From NCBI GenBank assembly GCA_024195265.1, contig JAJLRJ010000010.1, forward strand, positions 34,977,626 through 35,041,625: a DNA stretch of 64,000 nt. The letters are read 5' to 3'. Origin of the DNA: Dendrophyllia cribrosa. Lineage: Eukaryota > Cnidaria > Anthozoa > Scleractinia > Dendrophylliidae. The notes under the pieces are model-generated. The model had not been told where the DNA came from. It searched no databases and worked only from the letters and a program-made list of their open reading frames with translations. Made by a program: the position numbers and the translations under genes. This document shows, piece after piece, positions 36,601 to 47,218 of this stretch. How positions within the stretch are numbered: the stretch's first letter is position 1; every line of letters begins with the position of its first letter.

Positions 36601-39600
36601 TCGCAGCGATTGTAGCGATCATATGATCATACAGAAACCAGGCTTAACTCATCAAAGTCGCCTTTATTTTATTTTAAATTTACTGAAAATATTTTATTAA
36701 TCCCCCTCTCTATATATCCACCTGTACTCCAGCCCCCTCCCCCCTCCAGCCACCCCTCCACCCACCTCCCCCCCCCCACCCACTCCTTCACCAACCTCTT
36801 CACCAACTCTTTCATCAACCCCTCCCCCACCCCTTCCCCACTCAGGCTTGAAAGAAATACCACAGGGGGGCTCAATGGACAATTTCGTTACACTAATAAA
36901 CAACATCAGTTTATAGTGATAGTCGTGTCGACTACTTACCTCTCGTGAATACGGGTGGTTTGGATGGTCAGAGTCGTCGGATTTTCTACAGCTTCCGTTA
37001 TTAAAAGGGTCCACTCGATGGATCAATTCCTACAGTAATTAGACAAAAACGTGACTTGAAAATTTAATGATGAAACATTTGCAGGTATAAGTTGAGCTAT
37101 ATAATTGGCAAAACGGTTGGTTAATTATACTAAAAAAACTTTTTTAAATGTTATTTTAAAGTGCCAAAGTTTTTGAATAAGTTATTTAATTATACTAGCC
37201 CGTGTACTAGTCGCTAGTGTTCCCAAAGATATCGATTTTTTAACAGATAAATTATATGCAAGTAAGTAAATATGGTAAGCCTGCAGATCTGAAATGCACC
37301 TTACTTTCGAGTAAAATATAGCCTCGAACCATTTATGATAGTATCTACGAGCGTTCGCCATTGGCGCCTCGTTTTCTCTTGCCCAACCGTAATACACAAC
37401 CATTCGCCGAATAACCTCTGTCATATAAATTTATAAAAAGTCATTGCCGATCAATACGATAGGCACATACTCGTCGAATTCCAACAGAAGTAGAAATCCC
37501 CGGAAGAAGGTTAATTCCTTCGCCATCCGGAAAAGGCATCTCCGTTTGATCATGGATGACAATCCTGGCCCCAGCAGAGTCGCTTAGCTGAGATACATAT
37601 TGGGAAGACTCGATAAATAGATTCAATTTGAGACCTTAACAGAGATGGAGAGAACAAAAACAATATTAATATCTTTTTATGGCAGAATGAAACCTTCACT
37701 TCAGTTGTGTTAGGTGGTTCTAACTTGGTTCTAAGTGTTGATTACATTCTTAACCATTTAAGTGAATGTTCCACAGCATTACTTTCCCATGGCACTCAGG
37801 GGTACCTCACGAGAGAAATGTTGTAAAAAACAATGGCGTTCAATTTTTTTCCTATATAATTTTAGAGGCCATGTTTTCATGAGTATGGCTAAAAAGAAAA
37901 AAATCGCCAAAAGTGATAAACGCACAGACATATGAGCTAAAGTAGCCTTACTCATGCGCATGCGTAAGAAAGTTTTATGGTATATTTTAAACAAGATAAG
38001 AAGATCATCCGACATGGAGAAGAATTACTCCTTTCATTTAGTCATCATTCCTGCACACCACGTTGTTGCTGTTGAAATAAGAGCTGTACCACACGGAAGC
38101 CAGTGGTTCTTCTGTGTGTTATATATACCTTACGTGAACGTTAGCAATGTAACGAGGGTTGTGGAAGACGATGTCGTCACACATCAGTAACGCTGTTTGG
38201 CAAACCGGAAACCACTATCGGAAACCACAATCGTGGCACAAGAAAAACGGAGGGCAAACCTTAACTCATGCCTCTCTGCGCGTGAGTAAATATACAAAAT
38301 AAGGGCTTAAAAACTCAAAACGTAAGGCTCCTAAAGCTGCCGACTCTGACTATAACTCCGACTCCGCTTCCCATTACATCGCAAGTGGAAAACAGCCCTA
38401 AACAAGCTGTGCTGTTATTGCGAACCAGCCTTAATACAGGATGTTACCTCCAAAGGGTCCAGTACTCCGCGTTTTGAGGATGGTTTGGTTGGCTGAGTTA
38501 TCACCAACTCCGCCGTTAAAAATATAACAGTTTCCATAGCGATAATCCCAGATACGAAGCCAGTATTTCGAATAATTTCTAGAATGCAAAATAACGTGTT
38601 GAACGAAATTTAGTAAATGTCTAAAAAATAACTAATATATATAACATATATGATAACTTTTCATTGGGGAAATCATTAATCGGTCACGTGGGCACTTGAT
38701 GCTAAAGGTTCAGACCGAATTTTCCTTATATTAATTTAAATACAAAAGCTAATATGATACTGAATACAGTATTTTTCTTCTGTCGTTTTAAAACACACGT
38801 TTGAGAACGCTATCTTTAATCCACCAGTATGAAACCCTTTGGTTGTGTATACCTACGCTTTGTCATTGGCTAAAATATCTCGCGCCACTTTCTCAACCAA
38901 TCAGAAGTACAACTAAAATTAATCGTGATTTGCCCGCACGCGTTTTCCCGCGCTTAACACAGGTTATACACTGTATGTATTTGTTTCAAGGTCTATTTGG
39001 TTAAATGGATTGTGTAGGACTGTTGGGATTGACCAGAATAATAGCCCATTTCCGAGTTGCTCTCAGCCTTCTTTTCAAACCGAGGCCAAGTGCAAAACCA
39101 TTCATATGGATATAAGTTTTATTTGCATGTGAAAGAAAACTCATTTTCATATGAATGGTTTTGCACTTGGCCTCAGTTTTAAAAGAAGGCTAAGAGCAAC
39201 TCGGAAATGGGCTATTACTTTGGTTTTAATTGTACGACTCTCAATTGAAAATCGCTAAGAGAGATAAAATGTTAGAAAAACCGTTTGAAGTAAATAACAT
39301 ACAGGGTGCAAACAAGTTTTACTCTCACCTGCAGTCATCGCCCAGAAAGCTACAATCAAACACCAAGTCCTTAAATTTGTGTCCCATTTTGTATAACTCG
39401 GTGTCATTTTCTACTGCTAACTTGGCAATCAGCAAATTCTCAAGCAGATGATTAACCCTTAGCTCATTTTCTGGGTCATTTGTCTCATGTGTCTCATTTC
39501 CTATGGCTGAGGAATCCTCAAGAAGTTCATCTAGAGGATTTTGAGTTGGTGCGTTTTCTCCTAGAAAAGAAATAAATGAGTAAAAAGATTTATGAAAATT

Positions 39601-41657
39601 TGAAAATACATATCCAAAATATTAAAGCTACACTGCAAGTTTTTTGCTACCCAACGTCAGATATTATATCAAATAGAAAGCTTCATAACTTTCTGGCATT
39701 ACCTCTAGATCAAAAGCATTCAAGACAGGACCGTTTTTGGTCCTTCTTGAAAAAGTGGCAGGTGGGGGTGGGGTGGTTTAGGGGTGGATAATCCAAGCCC
39801 CCCCCCCCCCCCCTCCCCCCTGCCCTTCCCCATCAGTCTACATAGGGAATTTGTGCAGTTTCTAGCAATTTTTGGTTCTGTTCTGTGCACCTAGATTTAA
39901 CGACAGAATTTAAAACTTACCTCTTTCATGGTTTCCCTCCTCTGCGAGCTGTTTAGAAATTCTCTTTAATATCGAGTCTATATAATCTTTTGGTATTTCT
40001 TCAACTTTGACTGGGTTTTGGTTGCAAACAGTTACGGCTGGAAAAGTCACTTTCTGTGAATAATATACATGAAAAAATTACTCAATTCTGATTGGCTAAG
40101 AGCAGAGCAGTTCAAGTGTAACACCAGTGCAAAAAGTGTAACACCGGTGCAAAAAGTGAAACACCGGTGCAAAAAGTGTAACACCAGTGCAAATTACAAA
40201 TAAAAAAAAAATGATGCAAAAATGTTTTGCAAAAAAAAAAATTTGCAAAAAAAGAAAAAAAAAAATTTCCAAAAAAATTCCAAAAAAATGGATGCAAATA
40301 TTTTTCATGTATAATTATTAATAAGTAATCATACGGTTTTCTCGTTCAATTTGGGATAAATTTGTACTTGTGGCTCGTGCAATTTGAGCTTTTTGAAAAA
40401 CTCGCTCGTGCAAATTAATCCAAAATTGAGCTCGAAACTGTATACCTATTTCGAGCAAAGATGCGATTTCGAGCAAAAAAAAGTGCGATTCAGGAATAAA
40501 TCGCACTGCCGAGAGCCAATCAGATTGCAAAGAACACCAGTGCTTTCATAATGGATGTAATAAATTTGTAATACAGTCTGTGATTTAGCTTTACCGTCAT
40601 TTAAACACTTCGTAGCTAGGTACTAAATTCTAATTTCCTTTATTCATTAAGTTTATCACTTGCGAGGTTTGACTTTAAAATTCGTCATATCATTTCACAT
40701 CGTTTTATAGAGCTATAGATTGCAATGTGTATTTCGATGTCTTCATAAGGAATCAAAATTATGACACAAATTCCGAACACCCGACATTACTTTTTTCATT
40801 TTCCACTAATTTCATAAAGAATGTTTAATGCTTTAATAACCATAACCAGCTTTAACTAATTAGTCTTCGAATGAAAGCAGACCACATGCAGAGATACACA
40901 TATCATATCGTTTTTAGTTTTAGAAAGCTGAGTAGAGCAACATAGCTTTAAAGCTTCAAACTTGATTCACTAATTATGATGTGGGATTATTTTTTCTCGT
41001 CACATTTGGTTCGAATAAAAAAAAGAAATATCCCTAAATCAACATGGTCTTCTTCACATTCCACGTTAAAATGCAGCATAAGGTAGTTGTTTTGATTTCA
41101 AGAAATAAATATGAAAAATGCTTAGTGAATGCTTAATGGTCTATGTCTTTCCTATTTCCTTGATTTTCCACTGGAATCAGACCATCTATACAAAAGGAAA
41201 CCGTCGTTTCAGCTTTTAAAAAGTAAGTGGAGCAACACTGCAGTTTTAAAGCTCTGAACGCGAATCACTAGTCAAGTAGTAAAAGAGGTAATAAAAAATG
41301 CAATTAAAAGTGTTAAATTATGAATGGTATGCCAGACCCCATGCTTTCGTTTTATTAACCAAAACATAATTAAATTAATGCTAGCTAATTTTCACAAAAC
41401 GCACTCACCGTTTTATGTCTGACTTTCACCACTGTAGATACAGGACGACTTAGATACAATTCAAATAAACCGTGTGTTTGATAGAAGAACATAGCAAAGG
41501 CACCTATTATGAATATACTCCAAATTAAGCGACTGAAAATCGTCTTGGTCTCTGCCAGCCTGCCAACGCCATGGGTGGTAGTGTAGTTGCAGAAGTCCCT
41601 GATTAGTTCTTTTGTTGTTTGTGAACCCTTTATTCCATCCGTAGTGGCACCTTCCAT
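27533..41657 (-). CDS. DEG/ENaC/ASIC-family sodium channel subunit, complete
   Basis: Twelve exons, 5' to 3': 41409-41657, 39921-40053, 39329-39560, 38448-38578, 37471-37634, 36940-37029, 33540-33654, 31462-31540, 31041-31098, 29854-29912, 28498-28573 and 27533-27691 (TGA). Phases agree throughout; 514 residues, normal for the family. Residues 1-83 hold the gating HG motif (TTTHG, 26-30) and TM1 (about 44-64). [10 protein letters not shown] follows in exon 2, then MGHKF...CSF (exon 3), [10 protein letters not shown] (exon 4), [12 protein letters not shown]...LPG (exon 5), a Cys-rich CGC segment (exon 7), CPAPCR (exon 8) and SMAKWPS (exon 9). TM2 in exon 12 reads [16 protein letters not shown] with the GxS selectivity filter (479-481). 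Family members form trimeric cation channels gated by protons, peptides or force; the stimulus here is unknown. The Hydra peptide-gated branch is a plausible relative. Confidence 0.95.
27727..27858. mobile_element. Decayed TTAA MITE related to 14418-14629
   Basis: TTAACTCTTTCACTACCAAC at the left and TTGGGAGTGAAAGGAGTATAA at the right resemble the termini of the 212-bp MITE, in last intron sequence just upstream of the TM2 exon acceptor. Confidence 0.55.
27943..28261. mobile_element. GCTGTGTTCACA-ended MITE
   Basis: GCTGTGTTCACACTAGGGCG at the left pairs imperfectly with GCAGATGTGAACACAGC at the right. Inside, AACATGTTT recurs on both strands and a CAA triplet repeat (28082-28100) is present. 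Non-coding, in intron 11 of gene A. Confidence 0.55.
28885..29831. mobile_element. 947-bp piggyBac-type MITE with poly-G/poly-C subtermini
   Basis: CCCTATTCAGACTGGG at the left and CCCAGTCTGAATAGGG at the right are exact inverted repeats. TTAA flanks both ends (28881-28884 and 29832-29835). A 20-base G run and a 26-base C run sit just inside the two ends. A triple ATCCAAGATGGCGG-like repeat lies at 29420-29460. No transposase is encoded. The right end is about 20 bp downstream of the splice donor of exon 10 (minus strand). Confidence 0.88.
30277..30825. mobile_element. 549-bp TA-flanked MITE (better copy)
   Basis: GAGTGTTTGCGCATGACGTC and GACGTCAGTGAAAACACTC are terminal inverted repeats. 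TA flanks each end (30275-30276 and 30826-30827). It aligns with 12174-12726 and keeps the internal GGCCGCCATGTTGG hairpin. A TA duplication fits Tc1/mariner-type mobilisation. Confidence 0.8.
30898..31000 (-). mobile_element. tRNA-derived SINE-like fragment
   Basis: Minus strand reads CACGGTGGTAGTTGTG, then AGAGGAAGTGGTTAGCGGG and a degenerate B-box GGTCGGTGGTTGGAGGC. The pattern is tRNA-like, but no intact cloverleaf was derived. It sits a few tens of bases downstream of exon 9 of gene A. Confidence 0.4.
31355..31442. repeat. AAATAAAAATA simple repeat
   Basis: About 85 bp of AAATAAAAAT-type repeats, about 20 bp downstream (in transcript sense) of the exon 8 splice donor of gene A. Confidence 0.85.
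31935..32280 (-). pseudogene. LINE 3' end with C-terminal Cys-rich finger
   Basis: Minus-strand translation ends with [19 protein letters not shown], the C-terminal finger typical of many invertebrate LINE polyproteins. Upstream, [16 protein letters not shown] is readable at about 32220-32275. Stops and frame changes show it is dead. It lies in intron 7 of gene A, on the host-gene strand. Confidence 0.6.
32310..33056. repeat. CCAGG/CCTGG minisatellite, ~0.75 kb
   Basis: Units of roughly 90-120 bp combine ACCAGGCTTACCAGGAA, TTTTTGGGTTCAGTTTC and TCGGGTGAATTTGAAC blocks, repeated about six to seven times with internal short ACCAGGCTT sub-repeats. Open frames across it read as pseudo-collagen ([18 protein letters not shown]) only because of the CCTGG/CCAGG composition. 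Confidence 0.85.
34170..35591 (-). pseudogene. R2/NeSL-type LINE 3' part: RT tail, zinc finger, REL endonuclease
   Basis: Three frames in order on the minus strand: RT C-terminus ([13 protein letters not shown], then [13 protein letters not shown] and [13 protein letters not shown], 35591-35145); a CxxC finger ([18 protein letters not shown], about 34740-34690); and a restriction-like endonuclease core with RPDIVIWS and VELTVPWE (about 34430-34340). This is the PD-(D/E)XK arrangement of site-type LINEs (R2, NeSL and relatives). Frame changes separate the parts, so the copy is inactive. It fills part of intron 6 of gene A in the same orientation as the host gene. Confidence 0.75.
36700..36842. 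repeat. Polypyrimidine tract
   Basis: About 140 bp that is almost entirely C and T on the plus strand, with many CCACCC and CCCCTCC units. It starts about 100 bp downstream of the exon 6 donor of gene A. It could adopt triplex structures; no gene is encoded. Confidence 0.75.
38850..38970. repeat. Copy of the GCGCCAC/CCCGCGCTT dispersed repeat
   Basis: Shares TTTGTCATTGGCTAAAA, TCGCGCCACTTTCTCAACCAATCAGAA and GTTTTCCCGCGCTT-like blocks with about 59465-59580 and with the complement of about 9410-9510. Confidence 0.6.
39040..39216. mobile_element. Foldback MITE, family copy 1
   Basis: AATAGCCCATTTCCGAGTTG at the left is inverted at the right, and the arms continue through GGCCAAGTGCAAAACC and ATTCATATG. 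A second copy of the family is at 62710-62907. It lies in intron 3 of gene A, about 110 bp from the exon 3 donor. Confidence 0.8.
40112..40275. repeat. 22-bp minisatellite and A-rich tract
   Basis: Four units of AGTGTAACACCAGTGCAAAA (40118-40192), then an A-rich segment with TTTGCAAAAAAA repeats. It begins about 60 bp upstream (transcript sense) of the exon 2 acceptor of gene A. Confidence 0.85.
41409..41657 (-). CDS. First exon of DEG/ENaC gene A: N-terminus and TM1
   Basis: Begins at the only in-frame ATG ahead of the conserved [12 protein letters not shown] block and runs through TM1 to [11 protein letters not shown], ending in a GTGAGT donor at phase 0. Two further Met codons do not precede the HG motif, so this start is favoured. 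Confidence 0.93.
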
Positions 41658-43125
41658 AGGTTGCTTGAATCAATTTTAAACTGAGCTTGAAAACTAACAT
41701 AGGTTTGTATTCATTTATGACCGCGAACAAACAAGAGAACAAACAAGCGTGTGGGTATAGTTTTATACCATGTGTCATTTTATATGATTGCCGCTATATT
41801 CAAACAACCGTGTTTCATGTTTACTTTGGCATTATTTACTTTGGCACCCAATGGTTATACCAATTGCAATTAATAATGAGGCATTAGTCCAATTTTGTGA
41901 CCATTCTGGCTATTATTGCAATTTAAAAGTAACAGAAAACACGGAATGTTTTCCACATCCCCCCGCAAAAAAATGAAATTATTGCTATTCCAAGTAAATC
42001 AATGTCTTTTCTAATCTAACATGCTCAATCCTGTCTACCCTGAGGAAAAACCGTTTTACGTTCAGGAGCAGAATAATTATAATTCTGTTCCGTTTATTTC
42101 CAAAATGGAAAAGTTTCAAAATAACAAAACAACGCTCCATTACGAGTTGATTTGTAACTTGGAATGGTCTCAAAACAATCGTTTAACCTCTCTTTATTTA
42201 GCAAGGTGTAAATTAAAGTAGGCATTCATCCAATAATTTTTTTGGATAAAGTAAGTAGACCCGTTATGCCTAGAATCTACATAATGTAATGTATCACAAA
42301 TTTTACTACCTTAAAAGGTTAAATTATCTTGCCTATGCAAGCAACGCTAAGAAGTAACCGTTACTTGTCAAAACCTAGCTAGTTACCTTTTTTTAAAGAA
42401 CACTAATTTTCACGTTGACAAATGAACCGGAACGCATATTAAACGAAATAACTATACTAAACCTTCTGACAATTAATTTTTAAATCCATGTATCGGGAAA
42501 AAGACTTACCAAAATATAAGGTTGTTATGTCATCAATTTCTTGCAAGAATACACTAAAACTTCGTGCATTAACAAAATAGAGCCGTATAATTTCATGCGC
42601 GAAATGAATAGATCTTGGCTGTTATGACTGTAATAAGGCCAATCGCGTGCTTCGAACATAAAACTACGTTTCAGTTATTTATAAGCATTGTAAAAATCAG
42701 TGAGATCCGCATAATGTTTTTCTGTGTGTTTTTGTTTTACATCAAATTGCAAATTGCAAATAAAACGTAAGTCCAAGTCAGAAACTCTTATCTTAGCGTA
42801 TTGATACACCTTTTTTTTAATTAAGAGAGCTAATAAATGTTGTCATAAGGATTTCCTATGTTTTCGGTTAAAACAGTGTGTAAAAAAATAATTAAAACTA
42901 TTTTCCATGTTTTATAGACGAAATGCTCCTAGAACATCCACAGGAAGCAGTATTTAACAACTCGATGATTACCGAGAATTCTCGGGAATTGCCTGAAATG
43001 AGTGAAAATCAGAAATAAGCTCGTTCAAAGAAGGGGTTCTCAGGAATTCCCGAGAAATCCCAGAAATAACTCGAGAGCTCTGATAAATTCACTATTTCAA
43101 AAATATATGTCTTTCTCCAGTTTAA

Positions 43126-43729
43126 GGTGGCTCCATATAGTTTTTTGGCGCGCGAGGCATGGGCACGAAAATAGCGCGAGCGCGCGTTTGTTTATTTTGA
43201 TGACGTCACGAAAATAAGGAGGTTTTTACGGTAACTAAAACGTTTATTGCGCGCCTTCCACACGGTGAATTTTTATAAAAATTCACAAATTGGTAGGATT
43301 TTCTTTGTTCTCGATCACAAAAAAAAAAACAACAATTTTTGTACATACATAAACCCAACTGATAAGCGTAAAAAACGAAAAGTGAGTAAATTGCCAAAAT
43401 TATGTACCGATTTTTTTATGCCTTTGTTAGATTAGACTTACTGAATGTTTCTTCCGTTTCACCAAAAATCGTGAATTTTTACCGTGTAAAAACCGAGAAA
43501 ATCCGTTGAGAGGTTTGTTAGCCTTGAACAACAAGCCCAACAAATCAAACATTGGTTGCCATGGTAACGAGACAAGCCTGCCAAATTAGACTTCTCTGTA
43601 AAGGAGAAAGCCAAAGCTACATGTATGTGTATATTATGCCTATTATCGCGAAACAAAACTCTCGAAAGACAGTAATAAGGTCGCGTAAATTTTATTTGGA
43701 AGACTGGGAAATAACTATATGGAGCCACC
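43126..43729. mobile_element. 604-bp TTAA MITE, GGTGGCTCC ends
   Basis: GGTGGCTCCATATAGTT at the left and AACTATATGGAGCCACC at the right are exact inverted repeats. TTAA flanks both ends (43122-43125 and 43730-43733). No transposase. A partial CTATGGCTCCACC at 43801 shows a second decayed end nearby. Confidence 0.88.
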
Positions 43730-43844
43730 TTAAGTTCAAAGTCATACTAAAGTTAAAGAAGAGATCGTTTGTAATGAAACGAATTGTTATTAATGAAGAA
43801 CTATGGCTCCACCATTTATAGTTTTCGTCAATTATGCAATGGGT

Positions 43845-43965
43845 GTCAGTGTGACAGGATGACGGGGTGACAGGGTGATAAGGTAACAGGGTGACAGGGT
43901 GTCAGGTTGACAGGACAGGGTGACAGGGTGATAGGGTGTCAGGTTGACAGGGTATCAGGGTGTCA
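43845..43965. repeat. GGTGACAG minisatellite
   Basis: About fourteen imperfect 8-10 bp units of the GGTGACAG / GGTGTCAG / GGTTGACAG type. Confidence 0.85.
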
Positions 43966-44297
43966 ATACATACAGATTCAACAAATACGTTTAATTAAAA
44001 TATCACAAACAATTGTTGTGAATATTAATCCTATTAGACCTAATAATACGAATCTATACTTTGAACTGACCGGTCACATTGGGAGCAGGCAAACCGCAAC
44101 CTTCCATGTGGCGGGAAGGCCGTATCTTACCGCAAAGACAGCCGCCAAGGAATATAAGCCACATAAATTACATTTTATTCACATTGTCTTATACTCAGCT
44201 ACAGCAACGCAGTGATTTTATTCATTAACTGTTTTCAAGCTAATAACATTAATAACATTGTTACCATAGTAACACGGTGGAAACTCTGATAGGATAA

Positions 44298-44430
44298 GGA
44301 CTTCTCTCATGGGGGGTTTCGTACCCCTGAAGAGGGTTAAGGACCTCTTTCATGGGGGTTTCTGTACCCCTGGAGAGGGTTAAGGACCTCTCTGGTTCGG
44401 GATTATAATCCCTGGAGAGGGTTGGGGGGA
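44298..44430. repeat. Three tandem ~48-bp units
   Basis: Each unit starts TAAGGAC(C/T)TCTCT and ends GGAGAGGGT. The first two share CATGGGGGGTTTCGTACCCC-like centres and the third has diverged. Confidence 0.75.
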
Positions 44431-45682
44431 TTACAATTCTCCCCCCTGAAACACATGGTAGGATAGGATAGTATGTGACTTGTGATTTACTAGAGTACTT
44501 TACCCCCTACCCCTTTATCTCACAAACTGTTGTTGCTGCCATCTTGACTATGAGTCATGGGTTGGGAGCATTAATATAGTATAATACCGACGGAAACATC
44601 AATAAATTATGTTAATGCTGCCGGCGTTAATGTCTAATACAAGAAAAAAGTAATGTTACTTGCTACAGTAAGAACTATTGTTTGCATAATTAATATTATT
44701 TTAATCAAACTCTAAAGCTTCTTAAAATTCATCCCAAAAAGAGTTGTAATTAAACAATTGTTTCTAAAGGAATTGTCTGAGACTTATAGACAAAATTTGT
44801 TCAATTTTCTTTATTTTAGTAATTCCATTAATTATCCTCGGATTGAAATGATATTCCATTCCTAAAATTCCTTAGCGATAATTTCGGGAACGGTGTGAAA
44901 AAAAAAATAGGGATCATTTCGGGGTGGGTATGCTTTGCGGTTCGAGATCATTTCGCGAGCTGTACAGAACCCGGTTTGCAAAACGATGCCTTTCATGAAA
45001 ACTTCATTAAAACAGAAGCGAGGATTAGTGTGACAACTGAGCGCAGATGAGGCCACGCCAACGTGAGTTTCTACCCGTCTCGCTTAGTACCTTCTCCGTT
45101 CCCCCAAGCTGGGCATGAAGAGCATTGATCATACGCACAAAAAATGCATCGATATTAGTGGATGAAAGGTCATCTCTAGTCTAGTAGAGAATGAAATAAC
45201 ATGTGTCGCGAATACATTATATACAGCTTAATGCAAAAATCAGGGTCTTTCTGCATTTACCGGTACCCATGGTCTTCTATTGTTTGTGAGGCATTGTATT
45301 TTTGGTCTTGTTTTGCATTTGTATTATTGTCGTTCTTTGTTCCTTTTGTTTTACGTCATATGTGCTCCGGTACATGCAGAAAGAACCAAAAATCATTACA
45401 TATTTGTGAACAGTTATATACATAAATTAAAACACTAATTAATAGTATATAAGGTAAGTACAAAAGACATATTTTTTTTAAATGAGTGTTTGTGAGTCTG
45501 ATACATCTTAGATTTACACGTCTTAAATGATTTGTATGGCCAAGATCTTGTCGATAAAAATGAACATTTAGATACATTAGTTTTATAAGTAGTTGACAAT
45601 ATTCGCGCGTTGTATCAGATTTACAATCACTCGCCCTCGGCTCGTGGTTGTAAATCTGATGCAACATGGTCGCTCATATCAT

Positions 45683-45958
45683 ATAGGCCACTTCGAAAAA
45701 TACCATAATCAGGCTTACATCAAGCACCACCCAAACCTGCACTTTAAAGAGTATTATTACTGTGCTCACACTGTGGGTGGCTCCTCCTAAAATGTTCTGC
45801 AATTGGTATAGGATTTAATGGAGCCGAAACCAATTGTGGAATTGCACGCATTTTGGGCATCCTACTGATGAACAGTTACGAAATTCAGATATATTTAGTA
45901 GCCACATTTATTTGCGGTCTGTCCCCTTTGAATTATGATATTTTTCGAAGTGGCCTAT
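45683..45958. mobile_element. AGGCCACTTCG-ended inverted-repeat element
   Basis: ATAGGCCACTTCGAAAAATA at the left mirrors TATTTTTCGAAGTGGCCTAT at the right. The 230-bp interior has no recognised coding content. A separate small hairpin (45609-45665, GTTGTATCAGATTTACAA stem) lies just to its left. Confidence 0.75.
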
Positions 45959-47218
45959 TGAAAACACTACTAATTTTACCGCTGTTAACAAAATATTAAA
46001 CATCGAATCAGTAGTCGATGGATGGCAGTGGATAAAGGATCATTCCTGCTCTTGCAGAGATCCAAATCACGGTGTGACCTATTCTCATTATATAAAACAC
46101 GTCTGTACATTACATGTGTCGAGGCAGTACATCATACACCTAATAGGAATTATGCATGATGACGTCACCAGCTCAAAATTCACAAGACAAGTTCGCTTTT
46201 TTTTAGTGGGCTTTCTCTTCAACTTTGCTCCTTTAATGAGATTGTACAGGTTTTCACTTCGAAAGCGAGGTTTGGGGTGGGGGGGGGGGGGGGGGGGGGG
46301 GTTGAAATTGGCTAGTCTGACGTAAACATGCATAAAGACTATTGCAGAAACGTTGTCGGGAAGAAAAGAACCATAAACCATAAACAATACGACAGAATGG
46401 AATTCTAGGAACAAGCAAATGAGGCTTTGTGGCCATTCAATTTCTATGAAATATACTTCTTATTCCGATCCGTACCACAATTCGAATGCTTTCTTCTTCG
46501 ACTGGAGCGTTGGAGTCCCGAGGTGCTTTTCCGGGAATGTAGGTTGGAACTAGTTGACATCCTTCAGAGGTTGTCCTGCGATTCCGGTTGGAACGAACAA
46601 ACCGAAATCTTTCTTACCATATTTGATCACTTCTCTCGGTTCTGGCGTGCGTTTCCCCGGAAAGTTCCGAAGACTTCTCGGGCCCGAAAGCTGTTTTTTA
46701 AAATAAATTAATGTAGTTTCTAACGAAAGGCCTTGAAGTTTTTAGCCCAAACAAATCAGCTTATGTTGTGTAGTAAACGTAAGATTTTGTTGCTTTGCTT
46801 TCAAAATCAACAAAAACCGAATCTTTATTGGTAAACATTCTGCACGTAACACAGCTTTTCAGGTCCGAAAAGTTTTCGGGACTTTCGAGAAACGCATGCC
46901 TGGTCTTATAACTGAGGGGATAACAAAAACCGGAAAAGAAATTGTAAGTGGTAAGAGACATTTCTTTCGGCTGTTTCGGTTGGAATGCTGATTTTACAGA
47001 AACATTTACCATTATTCAACAGTCAACCCAACTGGATTTTTCCCGCAAATGGTAAGCAACCCCGGCTTTTTCTGATTTTACAGGGACATTTACAATTATT
47101 CAACGGTCAACTCAACTGGATTTTTCCCGAAAATAGTAAGCACCTCCGGTTTTTTGGCCTTTTAGAGCTCTGGAGCCCTAAAGTCCTTTAAGTCCTTGAA
47201 AATCCTTTCTCAGTAATT

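Larger units (their letters stand above)
41658..47218. other. Intergenic region between the DEG/ENaC paralogs
   Basis: About 5.6 kb without supported exons. Holds a TTAA MITE (43126-43729), a GGTGACAG minisatellite (43845-43965), a 48-bp triple repeat (44298-44430), a hairpin (45609-45665), an inverted-repeat element (45683-45958) and a 23-base G run (46279-46301). Gene A's promoter should lie just right of 41657, but no TATA or other clear element was identified. 41700-43100 looks like plain AT-rich DNA. Confidence 0.5.

Noticed and set aside
37182..37424. 80-codon minus frame as an extra DEG/ENaC exon
   Set aside because: Flanking exons 5 and 6 join in phase without it, the paralog has no counterpart, and the peptide lacks family motifs.
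40118..40192. CRISPR-like direct repeats
   Set aside because: Four contiguous 22-bp units with no spacers in a eukaryotic intron: a minisatellite.
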